DNA from: Candidatus Poseidonia sp.
Lineage (GTDB): Archaea; Thermoplasmatota; Poseidoniia; Poseidoniales; Poseidoniaceae
Length of the DNA: 62,506 bases
Assembly (NCBI GenBank): GCA_030828165.1
Contig: JAURDA010000006.1
Coordinates: 1 to 62,506 of the forward strand
Direction: 5' to 3'
The notes below the pieces were generated by a model. The model made no database searches. It was not told where the DNA came from and saw only the letters and a program-made list of their open reading frames with translations. Below are positions 42,572 through 50,765 of the stretch, one piece after another (positions within the stretch are counted from its first letter, which is position 1; the number at the start of each line of letters is the position of its first letter). The position numbers were made by a program, and so were the translations under genes.

Positions 42572-42925
42572 ATGAGCAAGCCGCTTCCCACGCTGAAGAA
42601 ACTTGAGCGCCGCCCCAACGACATGGTGCTGACCTACGACGACGACACCACGTTCACGGTGAGTTACGACGATGTGCGGCACGCGTGCCCGTGTGCAAAA
42701 TGTGCACCAATGCGGAACGAAGACGACACCAGCCGGACGCTCCGAAGGCAGGTTGAGGCGCTTCCTGCCGAGAAACCGACCGTCAAAACGGTCGGAAAGT
42801 ACGCTCTTTCCTTTGAGTGGCAGCAAGGGTGTTCAAGCGGAATTTACCGCTTCGAGCGGATTTACGACCTCGCCAACCGACGCGACCCCGACCGAGGTCG
42901 GCCCTACGTCCACGGTGCATGGTGA
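42572..42925 (+). CDS. DUF971 domain protein
   Basis: A 117-residue protein consisting of one DUF971 (gamma-butyrobetaine hydroxylase N-terminal-like) domain: 'DMVLTYDDDTTFTVSYDDVRHACPCAKC', then 'VGKYALSFEWQQGCSSGIYRFERIYDL'. The CPCAKC cluster could bind metal or an Fe-S cluster. In plant HCF101 proteins a DUF971 domain is fused behind an Mrp domain, and here the two are adjacent genes, supporting a common complex. Ten bases separate it from the Mrp-type gene; GGTGG precedes the ATG. Confidence 0.88.
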   Translation: MSKPLPTLKKLERRPNDMVLTYDDDTTFTVSYDDVRHACPCAKCAPMRNEDDTSRTLRRQVEALPAEKPTVKTVGKYALSFEWQQGCSSGIYRFERIYDLANRRDPDRGRPYVHGAW

Positions 42926-42999
42926 AAAGCCAGAATTGAGGCCCGTATTGACGACGAGTTGATGAATACAGGGCCTCGCCCAAAGGAACGAGGGTGACG

Positions 43000-45060
43000 A
43001 TGCAGAGCGTCTATTTGACATGGATGATCAGCGCCCTCGCCTTGGGGGTTCTGCTTCTTCCCGTGTTCAAACCACCGTGGGCAAAGTTATCGCTCCCCCC
43101 CTTTGTTGATTTCTTTCGACGGTATTGGGTTCACATTCTGATCGTTTTCACCATCTACAACCTCAAGGACGGCTTGGACCAACTTGATCGGGTCTTGATG
43201 GCGAGCACCGGACTCGACATGACCCCTTACATTTGGGCGATTGAGGGCAACCTCGTGTTGTGGGTTCAACAAACGTTTGAAGCGGCTTGGCTGACCACGG
43301 CGCTCACGCATTTTTACGTCGCCGGCTTCATGTTCATCTGTTATGTTTCCGTGTTCTATTTCGCCTACTTTGACGACCGTTGGCTCGCCGACCGGGTCAC
43401 CCTCTCCATCGCTTGGGTGTACATCCTCGCCGTGCCGTTTTACTTGTTTTTCAACGTCAGGGTGACCGGCGATACCATTCCTGAAATGCAAACCTTGGCC
43501 TATACCCTGACGCCGGAAATTGCCGACTGGTTTCGTCGAATCGACCCGTTCACCAACGGGATGCCCTCGCTTCACATCGGCATTCCCTTCGCTGTTTGGC
43601 TGTGCTTGACCCGATTTGATGACGACCGACGTTGGAACCGCTACCGGCACACCGTGTTTGCCTACACCGCTCTCACGGCCTTTACCATCATCTACCTCGG
43701 CATTCACTGGTTCATGGACATCATCGGGGGCATGCTCGTCGCAGGTGCTGCGGTATCGATGGCCGACCGGACCTCGAACACCTGGTGGAAGTTCTTTGAT
43801 GAGCGTACGATGAACGTCCGCATTGTCACGGTGCTCACGCGGCCCAAAAAGGCGTGGACTTGGGTGAAAAGCAGCTCGCACAGGATGTACTTGCAGTACC
43901 GCTCGCCAACCAGCACCGAGACCGGTCGCATGGCGCTTGCCATTCTCATCGTGGTCGCCGCCGTCATCACGTGGGACTTGACCAACCGCTCTCTCCCCGC
44001 AGGAGGGGTCGAGGCGCCCGAGGCCGCCGCCGCTATCGACGGCTGGATGGTCACGCTGGACAACCAAACCGAAGGAGCGGCGTTGTTGTTGCACAACCTC
44101 TCCACGAGTACGACCGAGCCTGCTCGGTTCAACGTTCCCGGCTTGACGCTGAACGCTTCGTACGCCGTGTTGAACGACCGTTTGGTGGTGAGCAATCCAA
44201 ACATCATGCACGTCTTTGACATGGAGCAGCCGACAGCGCCCATCGCTTCGTTCTCAACCGGTGACGTGAACGATGTCGCCCTCTGTGGACTCCCCCAATC
44301 CATGGTCGTGGTGTATTCGGAGAGCGGGGCCATCGTGATGCAATCGCTTGATGGGCAACGCCTTGAGGGCGGACACACCGAGGTGAGCAACGTCGCTCGT
44401 TTGGTGTGCAGCGGCTCAGAAATCGCCTATGTTACCGAAACGGCACCTCTTCAGGTTAACGTGCTCCAAATCGGTGTAACCGGTCAGGTGAGTTACGCCA
44501 TCAACGCCACCGCACCCGTCGAAGAGGACGAGGTTCTCGCGGCTTGGGGCACGCCGGTGGACATGGAGAACGCCACGATCGACACGCTTGCCTTCGATCG
44601 GTCGTACTTGGCCGTGACCGTCAACGTCAGCGCTACCGACCGTTTGGTGCTCGTCAATCGGTCCTCGGCCGAGCAATGGTTGGCGAGCAACCCGAAGTAC
44701 GAGGTCTCGGACCCCTCCATGGGACACGGCATTTTGGCTTGGTCGGTCCGCGACCACCTCAATCCAACCTCGCCACAAAGCAAGTACCTTGACCGTGAAA
44801 TCTACTTCCTTGATTTGGTCGAGAACACGACCCACGTGCTGACGTCCGACACCAACGACCAATGGGGTCCGCAGGTGCTGGAAAATCATCTGGTATACTT
44901 TCAACTTGAAGACGAGGCGGTAACCGTCGAAATCCACGCTTGGGAGCCGGAATTGCGAGCGTACTCCAGCTTCGTTTTGCAGGCCGGCGTCTTGCTGGCC
45001 TTCGTGGTGGTTGCATGGCACATGTGGCAGCGACAAAGCGAACGCCGTCAAGCGAATTAG
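43000..45060 (+). CDS. PAP2-superfamily membrane phosphatase fused to a beta-propeller-like domain
   Basis: A 686-residue protein. The N-terminal 260 residues contain six membrane spans and the PAP2/IPT-type motifs 'GMPSLHIGIPFAVWL' and 'GIHWFMDIIGGMLVAG' (catalytic His and Asp), as in Aur1-like inositol-phosphotransferase domains. It may act on polyprenyl or inositol phospholipids. A further span (about 308-325) leads into an external region of 330 residues with repeating four-strand patterns ('ASYAVLNDRLVVSNPNIMHVFD', 'GSEIAYVTETAPLQVNVLQIG'), like a beta-propeller, and a final membrane span anchors the end. GAGGGTGA precedes the ATG at 43000 (GTG 42994 is possible). It ends convergently with bud32, overlapping by 4 bases. 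Confidence 0.78.
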   Translation: MQSVYLTWMISALALGVLLLPVFKPPWAKLSLPPFVDFFRRYWVHILIVFTIYNLKDGLDQLDRVLMASTGLDMTPYIWAIEGNLVLWVQQTFEAAWLTTALTHFYVAGFMFICYVSVFYFAYFDDRWLADRVTLSIAWVYILAVPFYLFFNVRVTGDTIPEMQTLAYTLTPEIADWFRRIDPFTNGMPSLHIGIPFAVWLCLTRFDDDRRWNRYRHTVFAYTALTAFTIIYLGIHWFMDIIGGMLVAGAAVSMADRTSNTWWKFFDERTMNVRIVTVLTRPKKAWTWVKSSSHRMYLQYRSPTSTETGRMALAILIVVAAVITWDLTNRSLPAGGVEAPEAAAAIDGWMVTLDNQTEGAALLLHNLSTSTTEPARFNVPGLTLNASYAVLNDRLVVSNPNIMHVFDMEQPTAPIASFSTGDVNDVALCGLPQSMVVVYSESGAIVMQSLDGQRLEGGHTEVSNVARLVCSGSEIAYVTETAPLQVNVLQIGVTGQVSYAINATAPVEEDEVLAAWGTPVDMENATIDTLAFDRSYLAVTVNVSATDRLVLVNRSSAEQWLASNPKYEVSDPSMGHGILAWSVRDHLNPTSPQSKYLDREIYFLDLVENTTHVLTSDTNDQWGPQVLENHLVYFQLEDEAVTVEIHAWEPELRAYSSFVLQAGVLLAFVVVAWHMWQRQSERRQAN

Positions 45061-45737
45061 CCGTGGTATCGAACGCGGGATCGTACGTCCTCAAGACGCG
45101 CATGAACTTCACTTGCGCTGGGAACGGCGCCGCCTTGCAGGACCAGAGCGGGGCCGAGTTCACGTTCTTCAGCGAGGTAGCCCTCAATCACCCATTCCAT
45201 GGCGCTGGGCCAATGAGGGTGGGATGCGCCGAGGATTTCGTCGAGAACATGCAGGTCGATGCCGAATTTTTCAACATCGTACTCGATGGAGGCGAGTCCG
45301 AAATCGATGAGGTGGACCTCGTTCCCGTCGATGAGGATGTTGTTGCTCGACAGGTCTCCATGGGTCATGGCTTCACGGTGAAGGCGTCGCACGCTTCCAC
45401 CAACCCGATGGAGCGTTGCTCGAACATCACTTTCTTCCGTTCCTTCGGCGTTGAGGACTTCGATGAGCGGGGTACCTTCCAAGTGCTGGACGATGAGTTG
45501 CCCTCCCTCGTAATCCAAATCCCACACCGCCGGTACGGAAAGGCCGGCTTTCCGAGAACGAATCAACAAACGTGCTTCGCTCACCATGCGACGAACGCCA
45601 AGACGGTGATCGAGGTCGGGATGACGCCAAGACCGGGGCCGTCGCTGTTTACGTACAGCGGTTTGACCGAACCAAATCCCCTTCCAAACCTCCGCCTCGG
45701 CCCCCAGGTGAAGGCGCTCGGTGGGCTTGAAGACCAT
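45057..45737 (-). CDS. bud32: Bud32-type atypical protein kinase (KEOPS subunit)
   Basis: A 226-residue small kinase. Motifs: 'LGAEAEVWKGIWFGQTAVRKQR' (nucleotide loop and Lys), 'HPDLDHRLGVRRMVSEARLL' (the characteristic Bud32 basic helix and Glu), 'THGDLSSNNILID' (catalytic Asp and Asn) and 'HLIDFGLASIEYDVEKFGIDLHVL' (DFG). In KEOPS it works as an ATPase with Kae1 to make t6A on tRNAs reading ANN codons. Kae1 is often fused or adjacent in archaea, but is not here. Start at 45737 (MVFKPTERL) is preferred; 45779 would add 14 residues. Confidence 0.9.
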   Translation of the reverse strand: MVFKPTERLHLGAEAEVWKGIWFGQTAVRKQRRPRSWRHPDLDHRLGVRRMVSEARLLIRSRKAGLSVPAVWDLDYEGGQLIVQHLEGTPLIEVLNAEGTEESDVRATLHRVGGSVRRLHREAMTHGDLSSNNILIDGNEVHLIDFGLASIEYDVEKFGIDLHVLDEILGASHPHWPSAMEWVIEGYLAEERELGPALVLQGGAVPSASEVHARLEDVRSRVRYHG

Positions 45738-45822
45738 GGTACGACGCAGGCTTGGGACTTTTTGAAACTTCAGCCCCATCCGTTCATTGAAAAAGGGTAG
45801 GCGCGTGGGTATGTTGAGTCCC

Positions 45823-46977
45823 ATGAGCATTTCCCTCCCCATGTGCTCGGTCAACTTCATGGACACCTCGCTCTCGGTCGAAGAGCAGGCGATTGCGGAC
45901 CGAATCGACGAACTGAAAGCTCAGTTGGGCGATGATTTGCTCATCCTCGGGCATCATTACCAGCGGGACAGCATTGTCATGCATGCCGATTTCCTCGGCG
46001 ACTCCTTCATGCTCAGCCAAAAAGCCGCTGAATCCTCAGCAAAACACATCGTGTTTTGCGGCGTTCACTTCATGGCGGAATCCGCCGATATTCTGACTTC
46101 GGACGAGCAGTCCGTGATGCTTCCCAACCTCCGTGCGGGTTGCTCGATGGCGGACATGGCGACGCTTGTTGAGGTTGAAGCTGCATGGGACGCCATCCTC
46201 GCCGAGTCCGGCCTTGCCGACCCCATCTCCAGAACCGATGCCGATTTGCCCGCTGAGGAGGGCCGTTCCTACCTCGTGCCCGTGACGTACATGAATTCAA
46301 GCGCCGACCTCAAGGATTTCGTGGGTCGCCACGGAGGGGTGGTTTGCACCTCTTCAAACGCAGAAGGCGTGCTCAACTGGGCGTTTGAGCGAGCGGGTCC
46401 AAAGGGGGCTGTGCTGTTCTTCCCTGACCAACACCTTGGGAGAAACACCGGTCATGCCATGGGGGTCCCGGAAACGGCGATGCCGACGTGGACCCCAGGA
46501 ATCGGTGCAAGTACGCCGCTCAATGGGGCACGGATCGTTCTCTGGCACGGATTTTGCTCCGTACACAAGCGGTTCACGCCGGACCAAATCGACGTTTTCC
46601 GCGCTGAACATCCCGACGGCTTGGTCGTGGTTCACCCCGAATGTCCCAAAGCCACCGTCGACCTTGCTGACGCGTACGGTTCAACCAATTTCATTCGCAA
46701 GTACGTGCAGGAGTTGCCCGCTGGGGCTTCGGTCGCGATTGGCACGGAGATCAACATGGTGGCTCGACTTGCCCAAGAACACCCTGACAAGCACATCGAG
46801 TGTTTGGACGAGGAAATTTGTCCGTGTTCAACGATGTACATGATTCACCCCGCTTACCTGATGGACGTGCTCGAGCGCTTGGTCGACGGCGAAATCCCCA
46901 ACCAGATTGTTGTGCCCAAAGAAGTTCAGGACGGCTCGCTCATGGCGCTGAACCGCATGTTGGCCATCAAGGCGTGA
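45823..46977 (+). CDS. nadA: Quinolinate synthase
   Basis: A 384-residue NadA, the 4Fe-4S enzyme condensing iminoaspartate with dihydroxyacetone phosphate to quinolinate in NAD synthesis. Motifs: 'LGHHYQRDSIVMHADFLGDS', the first cluster Cys in 'NLRAGCSMADM', 'WHGFCSVHKRF' (second Cys), 'PECPKATVDLAD', and 'EICPCSTMYM' (third Cys). The length is slightly above average because of the N-terminus; starts at 45811, 45823, 45841 or 45859 are possible. The gene runs divergently from bud32, and its end overlaps the convergent fluoride channel gene by 11 bases. Confidence 0.95.
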   Translation: MSISLPMCSVNFMDTSLSVEEQAIADRIDELKAQLGDDLLILGHHYQRDSIVMHADFLGDSFMLSQKAAESSAKHIVFCGVHFMAESADILTSDEQSVMLPNLRAGCSMADMATLVEVEAAWDAILAESGLADPISRTDADLPAEEGRSYLVPVTYMNSSADLKDFVGRHGGVVCTSSNAEGVLNWAFERAGPKGAVLFFPDQHLGRNTGHAMGVPETAMPTWTPGIGASTPLNGARIVLWHGFCSVHKRFTPDQIDVFRAEHPDGLVVVHPECPKATVDLADAYGSTNFIRKYVQELPAGASVAIGTEINMVARLAQEHPDKHIECLDEEICPCSTMYMIHPAYLMDVLERLVDGEIPNQIVVPKEVQDGSLMALNRMLAIKA

Positions 46978-47347
46978 CGGGGAGCAGGGCTGCGGTCCCT
47001 TTCCAACCAAGCAAGGCCAACAACGGTCCGAAAAACCCGGTCAGAGCGATGTAGAGGCCCAAGGTGGCGTACTGGCCTTCATCGAACATGTTTGCGCTTT
47101 CAACCGAAAACGTCGAAAGGGTCGTGAACGAACCGAGCAGGCCGACGCTCACCAACAACGCCTGCTGTTCCCCAACAACGCTCGCAGCAACCAACGCCGT
47201 CAACACGCCGAGGACAAACGAACCGAGCAGGTTCGCTGTCAGGGTTGCCCAGGGATAGGCATCGGATGCCATGTTTTCGCTCAAGGCATACCGAAGAAGG
47301 GCACCGATTGCACCGCCGACGGCGACCAGCACCCAATTGGAGAACAC
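46967..47347 (-). CDS. crcB: Fluoride channel CrcB/FluC
   Basis: A 126-residue, four-span membrane protein. The family features are 'GGAIGALLRYALS' (GGxxGAxxRY), 'TLTANLLGSFVLGVL' (TLxVNxxG), and 'GLLGSFTTLSTFSVES' (GxxGxxTTFSTF), including the Phe/Thr/Ser positions of the fluoride pathway. Dimeric FluC exports fluoride passively. It begins with GTG at 47347. A fluoride riboswitch was looked for upstream and not seen. Confidence 0.93.
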   Translation of the reverse strand: MFSNWVLVAVGGAIGALLRYALSENMASDAYPWATLTANLLGSFVLGVLTALVAASVVGEQQALLVSVGLLGSFTTLSTFSVESANMFDEGQYATLGLYIALTGFFGPLLALLGWKGTAALLPVTP

Positions 47348-47451
47348 GTTGGTTTTCGGTCACGAGCCGTCTTTGAACATATGCCCCAAAGCGAACACGC
47401 AGAGCCCCGATTCGGAGGTATCGTCATAGGCTAAGCCCGTGTGGCTGGGCC

Positions 47452-48120
47452 ATGGAAAACGTGATTTGGTTTCTCACGGGAAACGCTGGAAAGCTTGCAG
47501 AGGCCCAACAGCATCTCCATCCGATGGGGTACGAAGTCCGTCAGTTGATGGCCGAACCTTCCTCCGTTACTGAACCCCAAGCCTCGGACCTCGAAACCGT
47601 TGCAAGAGCAAAAATCGAACAGGCACGGAGCCTCCTTCCTTCACCCACGGCGAAGGTCATGGTGGAAGACGCCGGTCTCTTTATCGATGCGCTCAACGGC
47701 TTTCCCGGCGTGTATTCTTCGTACGCTTTCGACACAATCGGTTGTCTCGGCGTGCTGCGTTTATTGACTCATCTCACCAGCGATGATCCGGTTCAAGCCA
47801 AGCGATTGCGAGCCGCTCGCTTCCAAGCGGTGGCAGGATTTTGGGACGGAGAACGCACGCTCTTTGGAACGGGAGTATGCCCGGGGTCCATCTCAGCTGA
47901 AATGCAGGGAGAGGCAGGGTTCGGGTTTGACCCGGTGTTCATTCCTGCTGATCTCGACGGTGAGGGCGAGCCGCTATCGCCCGATGTCTTGGGTGTAGAA
48001 AGCACGCACGGAATGACCTTCGGTGCCGTTGAACCGTCCAAAAAGCAGGTCTTCAGTCACCGACGAAAGGCGTTGGACGACCTGTTGCGCCAACTGCCTG
48101 ATTTGTCCGAGAAGGTCTAA
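47452..48120 (+). CDS. rdgB: XTP/dITP diphosphatase (RdgB/Ham1 family)
   Basis: A 222-residue house-cleaning pyrophosphatase that hydrolyses ITP, dITP and XTP. Motifs: 'FLTGNAGKLAEAQQHL' at the N-terminus, the metal-binding 'KVMVEDAGLFIDALNGFPGVYSSY' region, 'GEAGFGFDPVFIP' and the C-terminal 'FSHRRKALDDLLRQL', all family hallmarks. It is somewhat longer than the usual 185-200 residues owing to an insertion around 'DLDGEGEPLSPDVL'. The ATG at 47452 follows crcB divergently by 104 bases. Confidence 0.93.
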   Translation: MENVIWFLTGNAGKLAEAQQHLHPMGYEVRQLMAEPSSVTEPQASDLETVARAKIEQARSLLPSPTAKVMVEDAGLFIDALNGFPGVYSSYAFDTIGCLGVLRLLTHLTSDDPVQAKRLRAARFQAVAGFWDGERTLFGTGVCPGSISAEMQGEAGFGFDPVFIPADLDGEGEPLSPDVLGVESTHGMTFGAVEPSKKQVFSHRRKALDDLLRQLPDLSEKV

Positions 48121-48175
48121 TCTCTCCTTCGCCATCACCGTCATAAAGCACCGAGCGTTGGCCGAGGTGAGGGCC

Positions 48176-49081
48176 ATGGGATTCGCACGCACGGCCGTAG
48201 GGTTGCTGTTTCTCTCGGTCCTTGCGTTTTATCTCCTCACCATCGGTTCCCTGACCGAGGAAGCCAAGTGGGGCTTCGTTGCGGCGATGGCCGTGTTGGC
48301 TTTTCTTTGGGTCAATCTCGCCCCCAAACCAGCGCCTCGTCAGGCGCCTCGCCCACAAGCCCAAGCGGCTTCCCAACCGGTTGAAGTCACCGAACCTGAA
48401 ATCGAAGAAGAGGACGAAGAATTGCCCGCTCCCGTCACGGCGGATTCGCTTGACGGCGCGACCTTGAGGGAACGGAAACTGGCGAAAATCGCTGCAGCCC
48501 AAGCCGCTCAAGAAGCAGCGCTCGCCGACGAGAGCGAAGATTTGGTTGAGGTTGAGGTTGAGATTGAGGACGTGCACGTTGCGGACGAATACGTCGTGGA
48601 CGTGAGCCCTGAGTCGGTTGAAGACGCTGACATTGAACTCACCGTCAATGAACGGCGGGAACGCCATGATGCGATCCGAGAGCGCATCAAGCGACGGCGC
48701 CGAGGCCAAATGGCCGAAATTCGTGCTTCAACTGCTCGAATGTGGGAAGAACACGCTGGCGGTGAAGACTTGGTAGCGCTCTTGCAGACGCCCGGACACG
48801 GCCACACGGTGCTCGAAGAGCCTGAACATCCTCCGCCCGGTCACGTTTACGGCGCTACCTTCATTCGTCTTGACGAGGCGCGTATTCTGAAACTCCGCCT
48901 TCCCTTGGATGTCGGCTTTGAATCCCTCCAAACCCCCGCTCCCGACGTGCCGAAACTCATCGGGCCCGACGGCAAGGAACTCCCTCCTCTCCTCGGCCCC
49001 GACGGTCAACCGCTCGCGCTACCGCCGCTGCCCTCAGCCAGCAGTGCCCTCTCTGCGTTGCGAGAAGAGATGCAGGACTGA
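48176..49081 (+). CDS. Membrane-anchored acidic protein
   Basis: A 301-residue protein. Two hydrophobic segments at the N-terminus ('TAVGLLFLSVLAFYLLTIG', 'WGFVAAMAVLAFLWVNLAP') are followed by a Pro/Ala/Gln linker, an acidic low-complexity region with runs of Val-Glu/Asp, a highly basic helix ('AIRERIKRRRRGQMAEI'), and a Pro-rich C-terminus with the repeated phrase 'GPDGKELPPLLGPDGQPLALPP'. No family recognised; the middle is probably disordered. It starts 55 bases after the ITPase gene. Confidence 0.65.
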   Translation: MGFARTAVGLLFLSVLAFYLLTIGSLTEEAKWGFVAAMAVLAFLWVNLAPKPAPRQAPRPQAQAASQPVEVTEPEIEEEDEELPAPVTADSLDGATLRERKLAKIAAAQAAQEAALADESEDLVEVEVEIEDVHVADEYVVDVSPESVEDADIELTVNERRERHDAIRERIKRRRRGQMAEIRASTARMWEEHAGGEDLVALLQTPGHGHTVLEEPEHPPPGHVYGATFIRLDEARILKLRLPLDVGFESLQTPAPDVPKLIGPDGKELPPLLGPDGQPLALPPLPSASSALSALREEMQD

Positions 49082-49297
49082 TTTCGTCCTCTGTCCTTTG
49101 CTTCCCAAACAGCAAAGGCTTTATTATGTGTTGAACATGATAGATTCTTGTTGGAGACGTAACCATGCCGCTTCATTGTACCAATTCTGGACCTGAATCG
49201 TAGACCTACAAATGCGGAGATGCCGGCAGGTGCTTTTCATGCACCTGTTTAGCGAGCATCGCTGCACAGAAAGATAGGCAGATTTAGGAGAGATACC
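49082..49297 (+). promoter_or_regulatory. Promoter and structured leader before the basic protein gene
   Basis: A 216-base spacer. A TATA-like GCTTTATTATG (49118-49128) would start transcription near 49150, leaving a leader of about 145 bases. The leader can fold: an outer stem pairs CCGC..TTGT (about 49169-49182) with ACAAATGCGG (about 49208-49217), and two tight hairpins follow: CAGGTGC-TTTTCAT-GCACCTG (49227-49247) and AGCGA-GCA-TCGCT (49251-49263). A ribosome binding site, GGAGAGAT, ends 5 bases before the ATG. A tiny 19-codon frame (49137-49196) is present but unsupported. The spacer may be a cis-regulatory leader or overlap a small RNA. Confidence 0.45.
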
Positions 49298-49708
49298 ATG
49301 GTAAAGAGAAGAAACAACAGAAGGATACGACCCAACCAACAACGACGCTACAATCCGCACACCAAGCGCATTGAGCCGTTCCAAGGAAAGAAAAAACCGA
49401 CCAAGGTACCAAAACCGAAGGTCGAAGGCGAAACGCCTCAACGCAACAATGGCGTTGGCTTTGTTCCCATCAAGCCAACCCAAATGCGCACGACGGTCCC
49501 TTGCACGTGCGATGGTGACCTGCTCAAGAGCACCAACCAGCGTATGCTTCGCCGTCTTCGCGAAAAGCGAACCCGTGGTTGCAACACCGCTTCAAATGCA
49601 TTTGACGTGTTGGTTATCAACGGTGCGTTCCGCAGGGAATATCGGCGTCATATGGGGCATTTCCGCGCCTTCCTCAGGGAGGAGCAGATTCGCTTCGTAG
49701 AGGTTTGA
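49298..49708 (+). CDS. Small, strongly basic protein of unknown function
   Basis: A 136-residue protein. The first 55 residues are extremely basic and low in complexity ('VKRRNNRRIRPNQQRRY'), like ribosomal-protein or RNA-binding extensions. The C-terminal 70 residues look folded, with 'MRTTVPCTCDGDLLKST', a helix 'NQRMLRRLREKRTRGC', 'FDVLVINGAFRREYRRHMGHF' and a last helix. Three Cys (two in PCTC, one in RGC) might bind zinc. It has a good GGAGAG ribosome binding site and lower GC than its neighbours. No family is recognised. The long leader suggests controlled expression. Confidence 0.7.
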   Translation: MVKRRNNRRIRPNQQRRYNPHTKRIEPFQGKKKPTKVPKPKVEGETPQRNNGVGFVPIKPTQMRTTVPCTCDGDLLKSTNQRMLRRLREKRTRGCNTASNAFDVLVINGAFRREYRRHMGHFRAFLREEQIRFVEV

Positions 49709-49828
49709 TCCTTCAAGAAAATCAACGTGGCCGGGCACGCTCCCGGACAAGAGGAGGGCAGTGGCGCTTCCTACACCCCCCTTGGCCGACAGGCTCGAGG
49801 TGGAACGTGGGCCCGTTGCAGAGGGTCA

Positions 49829-50671
49829 TCAGCGATGCTTCCAGCGTGCGGTTTCCCGGTTGAGGAACGCCTGAACGCCGATTTCCTTGTCCTCGCTGTC
49901 AAACAGGTTGGCGAAGGCGACGGCTTCGAGTTCAACGCCGTCGGTCAATCCCTCGTCGAGGGCGGCACGGACGGTTTGTTTTCCAACCCGGAGAGCGTGG
50001 GATGATTTGCTTCCAATTCTGCGAGCCATCGCAAAGACCGTATCCTCAAGTTCTTCCGGGGAGACAACATGATTGACAAGCCCGATGCGCTGGGCCTCGT
50101 CCGCCGGCACCATATCGCCGGTCATGATCATCTCGTGCGCTTTGCCGTAACCGACCAAGCGTTCCAGCCGTTGCGTTGCCCCGTATCCCGGAATCAGTCC
50201 AAGATTGATTTCAGGGGTTCCAAAGGTGGAACGGTTGCTCGCGATTCGAACATCGCAGGAACACGCCACTTCGCAACCACCGCCCAAAGCAAAACCGTCG
50301 ACCATGGCGATGGTTGGTTTGGAAAGGTTCCACAAGGCCTCGACGGCATTGTCTCGGAATTTCTCGCGAATCACGCCGCTGCCCGCACCGGCAAATTCCG
50401 TGATATCGGCCCCAGCGACGAAGGCGTGAGGTTTGGCGCGCTTCCCTTCCAGCGGCGCCTTGGGGGCCGCCCCCGTGACCACGAGCACCCGGACGCCATC
50501 GGAGGATTCCATCCAAGCGCAAACCGCCTTGAGCGAGGCCATCACTTCGGCGTTGAGGGCGTTCAATTTGTCGGGTCGGTCAATGGTCATGCAAGCAAAA
50601 AAACCGATGTCATCGTCTTCGCTGATGGGGTGAAGGTCGACCTTGATCACGTCGCTTTCGGGCGGGTTCAT
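49829..50671 (-). CDS. Enoyl-CoA hydratase/isomerase family protein
   Basis: A 280-residue crotonase-fold enzyme. Visible: the CoA/oxyanion segments 'HAFVAGADITEFAGAGSG' and 'VDGFALGGGCEVACSCDVRIAS', and 'TFGTPEINLGLIPGYGATQRL', where the Glu of 'TPEINLG' is the second catalytic acid. Likely hydrates enoyl-CoA in beta-oxidation or a related pathway. Its start is 50671 or 50701; an AGGGGG motif favours the former. It is divergent from the ABC transporter genes. The adjacent spacer (49709-49828) contains nothing recognisable. Confidence 0.9.
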   Translation of the reverse strand: MNPPESDVIKVDLHPISEDDDIGFFACMTIDRPDKLNALNAEVMASLKAVCAWMESSDGVRVLVVTGAAPKAPLEGKRAKPHAFVAGADITEFAGAGSGVIREKFRDNAVEALWNLSKPTIAMVDGFALGGGCEVACSCDVRIASNRSTFGTPEINLGLIPGYGATQRLERLVGYGKAHEMIMTGDMVPADEAQRIGLVNHVVSPEELEDTVFAMARRIGSKSSHALRVGKQTVRAALDEGLTDGVELEAVAFANLFDSEDKEIGVQAFLNRETARWKHR

Positions 50672-50765
50672 GGTCAAGGTCAACCCCCTCTTCTTCTTCA
50701 TGTCATCGCCGGGGTTCAATGAACGCGAAGCAAGGTATCATATCCGTCGCTTTCCTCAACGACTC

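Noticed and set aside
41762-42826. Minus-strand open frame of about 354 codons opposite the Mrp-type gene
   Set aside because: It covers the complete ATPase and part of DUF971 in antisense; no protein features were found.
47348-47451. Fluoride riboswitch upstream of crcB
   Set aside because: The 104-base spacer lacks the conserved crcB-motif pseudoknot bases, and the gene starts almost at the spacer edge with a GTG.
49137-49196. Nineteen-codon open frame in the leader of the basic protein gene
   Set aside because: It has no ribosome binding site and starts before the likely transcript start; kept only as a remark in the leader entry.
49709-49828. Possible tRNA or small gene in the spacer after the basic protein
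   Set aside because: Only a short GC-rich inverted repeat (CCGGG/CCCGG) is visible; no cloverleaf, start site or coding pattern could be made.
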